Positions 26,093 through 34,257 of a DNA stretch of 64,000 nucleotides are shown here, one piece after another (within the stretch, counting starts at the first letter, position 1; every line of letters starts with the position of its first letter). The DNA comes from Kribbella sp. VKM Ac-2569 (GTDB taxonomy: Bacteria > Actinomycetota > Actinomycetes > Propionibacteriales > Kribbellaceae), in the NCBI RefSeq assembly GCF_004216905.1, contig NZ_SGXJ01000009.1:62001-126000 (forward strand), written 5' to 3'. The notes beneath the pieces are model-generated. The model did no database searches, was not told the origin of the DNA, and saw only the letters and a list, made by a program, of their open reading frames with translations. Both the position numbers and the translations under genes were made by a program.

Positions 26093-27004
26093 ATGAAGAC
26101 CAAGCACGGCGTCAGCGGACAGAGCCGGCTCGAGCGTCGCTGGGGACTGCTGCTGGCGATGCCCGCCATCGTCGGGTTCATCGTCTTCACGCTGGTGCCG
26201 ATGGCGGCGTCGGCGGTGATCAGCCTGACCGACTGGACCATCGGCTCGGCGGCGTCGTTCGTCGGCGTCGACAACTACCTGCAGATGTTCACCCGTGATC
26301 CGCTCTTCCTGAAGTCGCTCGGCGTCACGACGTACTACACGCTGGGCGCGGTGCCGCTGACGCTGATCGTCGCCTTCGCGATCGCGATGCTGCTCAACGC
26401 GAAGGTGCGCGGACTCGGGGTCTACCGGACCATCTACTACCTGCCGACGCTGGTGCCGAGCGTGGCGAACGCCGTCCTGTGGCTGTGGATCTTCAATCCC
26501 GACTTCGGCCTGCTGAACTCGACCCTGCGGCAGTTGGGGATGCCCACCTCCAACTGGGTGTTCAGCGAGGCGGCAGTGGTGCCGTCGCTGATCCTGATGA
26601 GTACCTGGGGTTTCGGCAACATCATGGTGATCTTCCTGGCCGGGTTGCAGGGCGTGCCGCGGCACCTCTACGAGGCGGTCGCGATCGACGGCGGCGGAGC
26701 GTGGCGGCAGTTCCGGCACGTGACGCTGCCGATGATGACGCCGGTGCTGTTCTACAACCTGGTCACCAGCATCATCGGCACGTTCCAGGTCTTCAACCAG
26801 GCCTACATCATGACGCAGGGCGGCCCGAACAACGCGTCGACGTTCTACGTGTACTACCTCTACACGACCGCCTTCACCAAGAGCGAGATGGGCTACGCGA
26901 GCGCGCTGGCTTGGGCGCTGTTCGTACTCGTCATGGTCATCACGGTGGTGCTGTTCCGCTCCTCGCGCCGCTGGGTCTACTACGAGATGGGAGCCGCCCG
27001 ATGA
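26093..27004 (+). CDS. sugar ABC transporter permease (MalF-like, CUT1)
   Basis: This is the first permease of the second sugar importer (303 residues, six helices). The EAA loop YEAVAIDGGGAWRQFRHVTLP is clear. FNQAYIMTQGGPNNAS is a typical late MalF-like stretch. The ATG at 26093 is preceded by GGGGAG. It lies 27 bp after the cupin gene. Confidence 0.93.
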   Translation: MKTKHGVSGQSRLERRWGLLLAMPAIVGFIVFTLVPMAASAVISLTDWTIGSAASFVGVDNYLQMFTRDPLFLKSLGVTTYYTLGAVPLTLIVAFAIAMLLNAKVRGLGVYRTIYYLPTLVPSVANAVLWLWIFNPDFGLLNSTLRQLGMPTSNWVFSEAAVVPSLILMSTWGFGNIMVIFLAGLQGVPRHLYEAVAIDGGGAWRQFRHVTLPMMTPVLFYNLVTSIIGTFQVFNQAYIMTQGGPNNASTFYVYYLYTTAFTKSEMGYASALAWALFVLVMVITVVLFRSSRRWVYYEMGAAR

Positions 27005-27912
27005 CCGTGACAACAACAGCGACCGCGGCCCCCCGCGAGAAGCAGACCGAGCCCAAAACCGACCCGAACTACCAGCGTCGCCGGCGGGCACGGCGCGTGC
27101 TCGTCTACGCCGTACTCATCGCCGGAGTGGTACCGACCGTACTGCCGTTCATCTGGCTGGTCCGTAGCGCGCTGATGGACAACAACCAGATGTTCATCGC
27201 ACCACCGGAATGGATCCCACACCCGTTCGAGTGGGCCAACTTCAGCGGTGCACTGACCGCGCAGCCGTTCGCCCGGTACTTCCTGAACACGATGATCATC
27301 GAGGTCTTCACGGTCACCGGGACGTTGCTCACCTGCTCGATCGCGGCCTTCAGTTTCTCCCGGCTGCGCTGGCGGGGACGCAACGTGGTCTTCGGCATCC
27401 TGCTCAGCGGGTTGATGCTGCCACAGGCCGTGCTGCTGGTCCCGACGTTCCTGATGTGGGACGCCGCCCAGGCGATCAACACTTACTACCCGTTGATCGT
27501 GCCCGCCTGGTTCGGCGGGGCCGGCGGCGGGATCTTCAACGTCTTCCTGCTCCGCCAGTTCTTCCTGACCATTCCGTACGAGCTCGACGAGGCGGCGTAC
27601 ATCGACGGGGCGTCGCCGTGGCGGGTCTTCTGGCAAGTGATCGTCCCGCTGTCGAAGCCGGCCCTGATGGTGGTCGGGATCTTCACCTTCATCCGGACCT
27701 GGAACGAGTTCCTCGATCCGCTGATCTACCTCAACGACAGCAGCAAATTCACCCTCGCCCTCGGCCTCGCCTCGTTCCAGGGCACCTACAACGCGCAGTG
27801 GGGTTACCTGATGGCCGCGGCCACCGCCACCATCCTGCCGATCATCCTGCTGTTCTTCTTCGCCCAGCGTTACCTCATCGAGGGCGTCACCCTCACCGGG
27901 GTCAAGGGCTGA
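27001..27912 (+). CDS. carbohydrate ABC transporter permease (MalG-like, CUT1)
   Basis: This is the second permease (303 residues). Its ATG overlaps the first permease stop (ATGA). A basic N-terminus (RRRRARR) precedes six helices. The EAA loop DEAAYIDGASPWRVFWQVIVP and the usual MalG-like end (FAQRYLIEGVTLTGVKG) are visible. As in the first importer, no ATPase gene accompanies it. Confidence 0.93.
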   Translation: MTVTTTATAAPREKQTEPKTDPNYQRRRRARRVLVYAVLIAGVVPTVLPFIWLVRSALMDNNQMFIAPPEWIPHPFEWANFSGALTAQPFARYFLNTMIIEVFTVTGTLLTCSIAAFSFSRLRWRGRNVVFGILLSGLMLPQAVLLVPTFLMWDAAQAINTYYPLIVPAWFGGAGGGIFNVFLLRQFFLTIPYELDEAAYIDGASPWRVFWQVIVPLSKPALMVVGIFTFIRTWNEFLDPLIYLNDSSKFTLALGLASFQGTYNAQWGYLMAAATATILPIILLFFFAQRYLIEGVTLTGVKG

Positions 27913-27940
27913 TTCCTCCGCCGATTGCACGGGAAGGCAC

Positions 27941-28933
27941 ATGACCGTTCACAAGATCGCCTTGGTAGGAGCGGGAAACATCTCCCGCACTCATCTCACC
28001 AGTTATGCACGGCACCCCGACCGGGTTCAGGTCGTCGCCGCCTGCGATCCCGTCGAAGAGCGGCGGGAGTGGGTGCGCGACACCTTCGGGGTCGAGCACA
28101 CCTACGAGACCATCGGCCAGTTGATCGACGCAGGCGGCTGGGACGTCGCTGTCGTCTGTACGCCGAGCCACGTGCGCACGTCCGCCGTACTCGAGCTCGC
28201 GACAGCCGGGAAGCCCATCTTCGTGGAGAAGCCGCTCTCGTTCGACCTCGGCGACGCCCGTACGATCGTCGACGCCTGTGCGGCCACGGGTGCCCCGATC
28301 GCCGTCAACCAGAACTTCCGGGACAGTTACGCCTTCGGTCTCGGCCGTGAGCTCATCGAGCAGGGTGAGATCGGGGACGTACTCGCGATCTCGCAGCAGG
28401 AGCTGACCTTCCGGCAGGACAAGGGCTGGCGACTGGACCAGCAACGGCACGCGCTGTCCGTCATGGGCGTCCACTGGTTCGACGGATTCCGGCTGTTGCT
28501 GGGCCGGGAAGCGACCTGGTTGTCCGCACGCACCTTCTCGTCCCCTGCTGTCGACGCTGTCGGCGAGACGGACGCGAGTGTCCAGATCTTCTTCGGCGAC
28601 ACCCCGGTCACGTATGTTCAGAGCTTCTCCAGCCGCCTCGAACGCACCGAGACCGTCGTCATCGGTACGTCGGCCACACTGCAACTCGGGTACGCCGAAG
28701 CAGTCCTGCACCGCGATGGTGAGACCAAGACGATTCCCAACCCGCTCGTCGGCAGCGACCGCTCGGAAGCGATGTTCCTCGGACTCGACCGTCTGCTGAT
28801 CGCCGTCGAGACCGGTACCGAACCCGCGAACAGCGGCCAGGACAACCTGCGCACCATCGCGCTTCTCGACGCCGCCTACCGGTCCGCCGACTCGGGCGCT
28901 CCCATCTCGTTGAAGGACGGTTTGCCGTGGTGA
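27941..28933 (+). CDS. Gfo/Idh/MocA family oxidoreductase
   Basis: This 330-residue NAD(P)-dependent sugar or inositol dehydrogenase has an N-terminal Rossmann fold (VGAGNISRTH) and the EKP motif of the family (FVEKPLSF), whose Lys is catalytic. A later GVHWFDGFR supplies a His at the usual catalytic position. It probably oxidises the imported sugar or a derivative. It is followed without a gap by an isomerase, and both sit between importer genes. Confidence 0.9.
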   Translation: MTVHKIALVGAGNISRTHLTSYARHPDRVQVVAACDPVEERREWVRDTFGVEHTYETIGQLIDAGGWDVAVVCTPSHVRTSAVLELATAGKPIFVEKPLSFDLGDARTIVDACAATGAPIAVNQNFRDSYAFGLGRELIEQGEIGDVLAISQQELTFRQDKGWRLDQQRHALSVMGVHWFDGFRLLLGREATWLSARTFSSPAVDAVGETDASVQIFFGDTPVTYVQSFSSRLERTETVVIGTSATLQLGYAEAVLHRDGETKTIPNPLVGSDRSEAMFLGLDRLLIAVETGTEPANSGQDNLRTIALLDAAYRSADSGAPISLKDGLPW

Positions 28934-29694
28934 TGATCGCATTCTCCAAGCCCACCCGTGGCGCCGAACAGCAACGACTGCTGTTCGACCGCTATCCCGA
29001 GTACGGATTCGCCGGCCTTCAGCTGAAGGGCGGCCAGTACGGCGACTACCTCGACGACCCGGTCGCCGGCGCCGACCGGTTCCGGCACGACTGGGGATCC
29101 GAACCGGGTCACGTCTCCTCGCTGATCACGATGAACCCGCTCGACGTTGCCGGCCGGCAACGGCTCCGCACGTTGTCCGCCTTCGCCGGTGCCGTCGGCG
29201 CACAGCGGGTCGTGATCTGCCACGACGTACCCCGGGAGGGATTGGACGACAGCGACCTGATCCGCTTCGCGGGTGAGCTGTCCGACCACGCCGAGGAGGC
29301 GGCCGAACACGGCGTCGCACTCTCATTGCACCACCACACCGGCGAGCCCGTGATGCATCGACGGGACTTCGACGTGTTCTTCGGTGCCGTCCGCGAGAAC
29401 ACCCTTCGACTCACAGTCGACACCGGGCACCTGCTGAGGTCCGGGGTCACCGACGTACCCGCTCTGCTGACGGACTTCGCCTCGGTGATCGACAACATCC
29501 ATCTCAAGGACTACGCCGACGACGAGTTCCGCCTGCTCGGACAGGGATCGGTGGATCTGATCAGCGTCCTGGACGCCATCACCGCCCTCGGCCCCGACGT
29601 CACGCTCTGCGTCGACGAGGAGAGCCGCGCCGAGGTCCTCGAAGGCTTGCAGGTGTCGCGCGACTACCTCACCAAACACCTGTCGGCCGCCTGA
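28927..29694 (+). CDS. sugar phosphate isomerase/epimerase (TIM barrel, AP-endonuclease family 2)
   Basis: This xylose-isomerase-like TIM barrel has 255 residues. Likely metal ligands lie in LSLHHHTGEP, TVDTGHL, NIHLKD and CVDEES. These enzymes epimerise or isomerise keto-sugars and pair often with Gfo/Idh/MocA enzymes. Start choice: GTG 28927 lies nine bases after AAGGA, while ATG 28933 overlaps the previous stop (TGATG). The first is favoured by ribosome-site spacing. Confidence 0.85.
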   Translation: MVMIAFSKPTRGAEQQRLLFDRYPEYGFAGLQLKGGQYGDYLDDPVAGADRFRHDWGSEPGHVSSLITMNPLDVAGRQRLRTLSAFAGAVGAQRVVICHDVPREGLDDSDLIRFAGELSDHAEEAAEHGVALSLHHHTGEPVMHRRDFDVFFGAVRENTLRLTVDTGHLLRSGVTDVPALLTDFASVIDNIHLKDYADDEFRLLGQGSVDLISVLDAITALGPDVTLCVDEESRAEVLEGLQVSRDYLTKHLSAA

Positions 29695-29728
29695 CCTGAC
29701 AGTTCCATCGCGTGCGAAGGAGACAGCG

Positions 29729-31132
29729 ATGACCACCGATCCACGTTCTCTGCCACCCGGCCTGTCCCGCCGGACCTTTCTCGGCGCAGGCGCTCTCACC
29801 GCTGCCGGACTCGGCCTGTTCGGTTGCGGCGGGCAATCAACCACGAAGAGCGGCGGGTCGGCCAACCTGCAGTTCATGTACTGGGGCTCGGCCAACGAGA
29901 AGGCCGCCATCGAGCAGATGATCCAGCAGTTCCAGAAATCGCACTCGGACATCAAGGTCCAGCCCGTGCACGTGCCGGGCGACTACGAGACCAAGGTCAA
30001 CACTCTCGTTGCCAGCGGCAACCTGCCCGACGTCGCGTACATGACGGCGCCCACCGCGTACCGGCTGGCCGACCAGGGCAAGATCGCCAACATCTACCCA
30101 CACATCGAGAAGTACGCCCAGCTCTCCGGCCGCAAGCCGCAGAACTTCTTCTGGTACGGCGACAAGAAGGTGGCCGGAACTCCGGCAGCCAGCGAGATCA
30201 GCCTGCTCTGGTACAACAAGGACCTCTTCACCGACCCGTCGACGGTTCCGCCGGCGACAGCTGACAAGGCCTGGGCCTGGGACCGCCTCGTCGAGGTGGC
30301 GACCTCACTCACCCTCGACCAGAACGGCAAGCGGCCGAGCGACTCCGGCTTCAAGCCCGACCGCATCCGCCAGTTCGGCATCTCGGCGCCGTTGACGACG
30401 CAGTGGACCTGGTACCCACTGATCCGCAGCAACGGCGGCGACGTCACGGACGAGACCGGCACCAAGTACACGCTCAACAGTCCCGAGTGCGTCAAGGTGT
30501 TCCAGGACCTGCAGGACCTGATCTACAAGCACAAAGTCGCCCCCAGCCCTGCTCAACTCGGCGGCGGCGCCGATGGCTCCAACGCGCCGACCACCACGGT
30601 CCAGCTGCAGACAAAGCGGGTCGCGATGGCGATCGACGGCCAGTGGACGCTGCTCGACATGGGCGAAAGCGACCTGAAGTACGGCATCGGGGTCCTGCCG
30701 TCGTACCAGGAACCGATCACCCAGGAGGCGGGCAGTTGCCGGGTCATGTCGGCCACCACCAAACATCCCGACCAGGCGATCGAGCTCTACGCCTACAGCG
30801 TCGACGGCGCCAACAGCGACCTCTTCAAGAAGGGCCTCTGGATGCCGGTCGAGACGAAGTACTACTCCGACGACGCGGCAATCGACTCCTGGATCAAGAA
30901 CGACGTACACCCACCCGAGTACCGTACGGCGGCCGTCGACTACCGCCTCAACAACTCGGTCCGCGACTTCACCCAGGTCCTCAAGAACGTCCCTGCAATC
31001 CAAGAGGTCCTGACCCCCGCCATCGAGCAGATCGCCACCGGCAAATCCCCCGCCAAGACAGTCCTCGACAGCCTGCAAGCCAAGGTAGAACCCTTACTAC
31101 AAGGCAGATACCCGATTCCGAACTCCATTTAA
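29729..31132 (+). CDS. sugar ABC transporter substrate-binding lipoprotein (TAT-type)
   Basis: This 467-residue solute-binding protein is the last gene of the second importer operon. The twin-arginine motif SRRTFLGAG and lipobox LGLFGC (Cys33) indicate TAT export and lipid anchoring. The mature part has the usual binding-protein fold features, such as FMYWGSANEKAAIEQM and GNLPDVAYM. GAAGGAG precedes the ATG. The sugar is unknown. Confidence 0.92.
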   Translation: MTTDPRSLPPGLSRRTFLGAGALTAAGLGLFGCGGQSTTKSGGSANLQFMYWGSANEKAAIEQMIQQFQKSHSDIKVQPVHVPGDYETKVNTLVASGNLPDVAYMTAPTAYRLADQGKIANIYPHIEKYAQLSGRKPQNFFWYGDKKVAGTPAASEISLLWYNKDLFTDPSTVPPATADKAWAWDRLVEVATSLTLDQNGKRPSDSGFKPDRIRQFGISAPLTTQWTWYPLIRSNGGDVTDETGTKYTLNSPECVKVFQDLQDLIYKHKVAPSPAQLGGGADGSNAPTTTVQLQTKRVAMAIDGQWTLLDMGESDLKYGIGVLPSYQEPITQEAGSCRVMSATTKHPDQAIELYAYSVDGANSDLFKKGLWMPVETKYYSDDAAIDSWIKNDVHPPEYRTAAVDYRLNNSVRDFTQVLKNVPAIQEVLTPAIEQIATGKSPAKTVLDSLQAKVEPLLQGRYPIPNSI

Positions 31133-31216
31133 CCGACCCCTCCAACACCCGCCGAGCCCTACACCGCGACACCGGCCTGACACGCAAGCAGCGAGGCCGT
31201 GTTCGACGGCGTGATT

Positions 31217-31420
31217 TCAGGTGTCGTAGTCGACGGTGGCCGACGGCGTGATGGGGTGGGCTTGGCACGTGAGCACGTAGCCGGCTTCCACAACGGCCGG
31301 CGGTAGGGCGAAGTTCTGTTCCATCGTGACCGACCCCAGCAGTACCTTCGCCCTGCAGGTGCCACAGGCTCCGCCGAGGCAGGCGTAGGGCGCCTCCAGT
31401 CCGGCCGCGGGCAGCCATGG
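31217..31420 (-). pseudogene. fragment of a PaaE-like ferredoxin domain
   Basis: About 65 codons of a plant-type [2Fe-2S] domain remain. They include the cluster motif YACLGGACGTC, a later VLTCQAHP with the fourth Cys, and the end VDYDT. This matches the C-terminus of phenylacetyl-CoA epoxygenase reductase (PaaE) or similar reductases. The flavin and NAD domains are missing. Upstream the frame runs into a PucR-like sequence, so this is a deletion remnant, not a small ferredoxin gene. Confidence 0.7.
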
Positions 31421-31700
31421 CGCGTGCATGCTCGAGGGCCGTGACCGGCGCCGTCGCGGCGCTCACGTCGATACCGTGCCGGACCATCGACAGCGCTGCC
31501 TCGAGGTTCGACGAGCACGACCCGAGCGTCAGACCGCGGAGGTCGTCATCAGCACCGGCCTCTGGGATCCGTACGAGGATGTAGTCGAGCATGTCATCGG
31601 CGAGCGACGACACGTTCCCCAACAGTTCGGTGGCAGTGCGGCGCATCTCGAGCACTACCGATTCGGGAAGGTCTGCCGACTTACCCGCACTCTCACCCAT
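31405..31700 (-). pseudogene. N-terminal fragment of a PucR-family regulator
   Basis: From the ATG at 31700 about 98 codons match the start of PucR-type regulators, with GSCSSNLEAALSM, RHGIDVSAATAP and ALEHARAMAARG. Similarity stops near 31405. From there the frame reads through the PaaE remnant out of register. The PucR HTH at the C-terminus is lost. Together with the ferredoxin piece this marks a deletion that joined two unrelated genes. Confidence 0.65.
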
Positions 31701-31754
31701 GCCTGGAGACTATCGGCGCGTACGTCTGTCAGTCGCCTGCCGAGTTGCCGCCGG

Positions 31755-32228
31755 TCAGGCTTCGGCGGGTTCGGCGTAGATGGATTCGCGAGTCACCGGC
31801 TCGCCGCAGTCGTGGCAGAGCAGGTCGACTTGGAGCGGCTCGCCGCAGGAGTGTCGGCGGGTAAGGGCTGGGGTGTCCACCGCCCACTTGTCGCCCCACT
31901 GGGACAGCGCGAGCATGACCGGGAACAGTTCCCGGCCGGCCTCGGTGAAGTGGTACTCGTGGCGGGGTGGGTGTTCGCTGTACGGCCGGCGTTCGATGAC
32001 GCCGGCAGCCTCCAGCTTGCGGAGTCGGTCGGCGAGGATGTCGCGGGACACCCCGGTGTAGCCGGCGATACGTGCGAAGCGGTGCACGCCGTAGCCGATC
32101 TCGCGCAGGGCCAGGAGCGACCACCGCTCGCCAAGGACTTCCAGAGCGCCTGCGAGTGAGCAGGGACGGACTTCCAAGGGTTGCTCGGCCATGCGGATGC
32201 CGGTGCGTGGCTGGGTATCGGTCACCAT
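31755..32228 (-). CDS. HxlR family transcriptional regulator
   Basis: This 157-residue HxlR-type winged-helix regulator shows CSLAGALEVLGERWSLLALRE, the typical start, then RDILADRLRKLEAAGVIERR as recognition region. The C-terminus has four Cys (HSCG, LCHDCG) that may bind zinc. It diverges from an SDR gene with a pair of inverted 17-bp elements between. The ATG at 32228 has AGGGTGAG just upstream; ATG 32192 is possible. Confidence 0.88.
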   Translation of the reverse strand: MVTDTQPRTGIRMAEQPLEVRPCSLAGALEVLGERWSLLALREIGYGVHRFARIAGYTGVSRDILADRLRKLEAAGVIERRPYSEHPPRHEYHFTEAGRELFPVMLALSQWGDKWAVDTPALTRRHSCGEPLQVDLLCHDCGEPVTRESIYAEPAEA

Positions 32229-32241
32229 CTCACCCTAGTCA

Positions 32242-32308
32242 GGTGTGTTGCGATTTCCAACTCACTGGTCTACCGTTGCGGCCAGTCGGTAGGAAAACAC
32301 AACACACC
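32242..32308. promoter_or_regulatory. pair of inverted 17-bp HxlR sites
   Basis: GGTGTGTTGCGATTTCC (32242-32258) and GGAAAACACAACACACC (32292-32308) match as inverted copies at 15 of 17 positions, 33 bp apart. They lie between the divergent HxlR and SDR genes, and each is next to one gene. They are good candidates for HxlR operators. Confidence 0.65.
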
Positions 32309-32335
32309 ATTTCTTCTTGGATTCTGGAGTTCATG

Positions 32336-33151
32336 ATGACGACAACTCGCCCGGTGGCACTCGTGACTGGTGCGTCCTCCGGCATCGGGAAGGAAGCCGC
32401 GCTCGCGCTGGTCACAGCGGGCTTCGACGTGGTGGGCACCAGCCGCGACACCTCGCGGGTCACCCCGCTGGACGGGGTGACGTTCCTCGACCTCGACGTG
32501 GCCAGTGACACCTCGGCCGCCGCCACCGTCCAGCAGGTGATCGAACGGTTCGGGCGTATCGACGTCCTCGTCAACAACGCCGGCATCGGCTCGATCGGTG
32601 CAGCCGAGGAAAGCTCCATCGCGCAGGCCCAAAGGGTCTTCGACATCAACGTCTTCGGAGTGATGCGCATGGTGAAGGAGGTCCTGCCCCACATGCGCGA
32701 CCGGGGACGCGGGCGCATCATCAACCTCTCGTCCGTGCAAGGATTCATCCCCGCGCCCTACATGGCCGTGTACGGCGCCTCCAAACACGCGATCGAGGGC
32801 TACTCCCAGTCCCTGGACCACGAGGTCCGGGAGTACGGCATCCGGGCGCTGCTCGTCGAACCCGCCTACACCAGGACCGGATTCGAGGCCAACAGCACGC
32901 AGCCCGACATGCCGCTGCCGGTGTACGCACAGCAGCGGCAGACCTTCGGCCGCGTGATGGCGGCAGCGATCAAGGACGGCGACGACCCCGCCATCGTCGC
33001 CAAGGTGATCGTCGCGGCGGCGACGGACCCCAAACCGAAGCTGCGCTACACCGCCGGCACCTTGGCCGGACGCGCCAGCACATTGCGCCGCTTCGTTCCC
33101 GCCTGGGCCTTCGACAGTCAGATCCGCAAGCTCAACCAACTGGCCGGCTGA
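32336..33151 (+). CDS. short-chain dehydrogenase/reductase
   Basis: This 271-residue classical SDR has TGASSGIGKEAA at the coenzyme site, NNAGIGSIG, the Ser in NLSSVQG and YGASKHA. It is probably NADP-dependent because it has R at the end of strand 2 (TSRDTSR). It is probably the target of the HxlR repressor. ATG at 32336 has GGAG at better spacing than the ATG one codon earlier. The substrate is unknown; HxlR-SDR pairs often detoxify aldehydes or quinones. Confidence 0.9.
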   Translation: MTTTRPVALVTGASSGIGKEAALALVTAGFDVVGTSRDTSRVTPLDGVTFLDLDVASDTSAAATVQQVIERFGRIDVLVNNAGIGSIGAAEESSIAQAQRVFDINVFGVMRMVKEVLPHMRDRGRGRIINLSSVQGFIPAPYMAVYGASKHAIEGYSQSLDHEVREYGIRALLVEPAYTRTGFEANSTQPDMPLPVYAQQRQTFGRVMAAAIKDGDDPAIVAKVIVAAATDPKPKLRYTAGTLAGRASTLRRFVPAWAFDSQIRKLNQLAG

Positions 33152-33249
33152 CACCCGCCCTACCCGCCCGGAGCCAAGCTGACCTGAGAGAACCAGGTCG
33201 GACTGCCCGAGTAGCTGACGATCAGCAAGGCAACAGACCGGAGTAAGTC

Positions 33250-34251
33250 ATGACTGGTGTTCACCCCTTCCGCGTACTTCGCGCCAGGCCCGTGTGGATC
33301 GCCAACGGCATCATCACGGGCGTACTCGCCCTGTTGTTCACCGTCTTCTACGTCGGCGCCAACATCGATCCTGTCGATCACCTGGAGAACCTGCCTGTCG
33401 GTCTGGTCAACGCAGACAACGGGGCTGCTGTCGGTGGCAAGCAGGTCAACCTGGGGGCGCAGATCACCGAGTCGATCAAGAAGTCCACCGCGAGTCGGGA
33501 CAAGATCGACTGGAAGGAGATGGACCAGAGAGAGCTGAAGGAGCAACTCGGCGAGGGCAAGCTGTACGGCGCGCTCGTCGTACCCGGCAACTTCACCTCC
33601 TCGGTCACCGAATTGACCAGGACCGCATTGACCAGCACCGCGGCCATCGAGAACCCGGTTCGCCCGACGCTGACAGTGCTGACCAACCAGTCCGCCGGCA
33701 GCGTGGGCTCCAGCCTGGCTCGGGCGGCTTCGACGGCGGCGGCCGAGAGCGCCTCGCTCCAGGTAGGCAAGGATCTGACCACCCGGACCGGGCCCGGGCA
33801 AGCGAAGCTACCCGCCGCGGCCCGCCTGCTGCTGGCCGACCCGGCCGCCGTCACGGTCCAGGACGGGCATCCGCTCTACTCGGTGGCCGCCATAGCCGTC
33901 GCCGGAGTCGGTGCGCTCGCCCTCCTTGCTGTCTTCGGTACGCCCGGCATGTTGGTCGTCACGCTGGTCTTCATCGGGATGGCAGTGCCGACAGCCGGCG
34001 CCACCACGCCGCTCGAGGCGCTGCCCGGCTTCTATCGCTTCCTCGCGGAGTTCGAGCCGCTGCGGCAGATCACGGGTGGTATCCGCTCCATCCTCTACTA
34101 CGACGCCCAGGGTGACGCCGGCCTGACCCGAGGCTGGGTGATGATGGCCGTCGCGCTCGTGGTGACCGCACTGTTCGGGTTCGGTGTGACGAGCTGGTAC
34201 GACCACAAGAGGCTGCACCGCATCCCGGCCGAGAAGATGCTTCTCAACTAA
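33250..34251 (+). CDS. YhgE/Pip-like (DUF3533) membrane protein, apparently internally shortened
   Basis: The first 40 residues hold one helix (IITGVLALLFTVFYVG) followed by the family motif LPVGLVNADNG and an extracytoplasmic region. The end (LEALPGFYRFLAEFEPLRQITGGIRSILYYDAQ) also fits YhgE-type proteins, which usually have five or six helices after the soluble part. Here VQDGHPL near residue 208 jumps directly to YSVAAIAVAGVGALALL, leaving about three helices. This looks like an in-frame internal loss of about 100 residues. The frame is intact and has GGAG before the ATG, so expression is possible; function is doubtful. Confidence 0.7.
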   Translation: MTGVHPFRVLRARPVWIANGIITGVLALLFTVFYVGANIDPVDHLENLPVGLVNADNGAAVGGKQVNLGAQITESIKKSTASRDKIDWKEMDQRELKEQLGEGKLYGALVVPGNFTSSVTELTRTALTSTAAIENPVRPTLTVLTNQSAGSVGSSLARAASTAAAESASLQVGKDLTTRTGPGQAKLPAAARLLLADPAAVTVQDGHPLYSVAAIAVAGVGALALLAVFGTPGMLVVTLVFIGMAVPTAGATTPLEALPGFYRFLAEFEPLRQITGGIRSILYYDAQGDAGLTRGWVMMAVALVVTALFGFGVTSWYDHKRLHRIPAEKMLLN

Positions 34252-34257
34252 GGGACT

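Noticed and set aside
25559..27091. 510-codon minus-strand frame opposite the cupin and permease genes
   Set aside because: It is antisense to recognised genes and rich in His, Arg, Asp and Gln, as expected for a shadow frame.
31169..31202. bulged stem after the second binding-protein gene as terminator
   Set aside because: Nine pairs with a bulge and a 15-base loop is too weak to claim.
31217..31429. stand-alone 70-residue ferredoxin gene
   Set aside because: Similarity starts in mid-domain without a ribosome site, and the upstream sequence is a PucR fragment; a pseudogene fits better.
33181..33199. 6-bp hairpin before the YhgE-like gene
   Set aside because: The stem is short and its loop long for its size; neither terminator nor operator can be supported.
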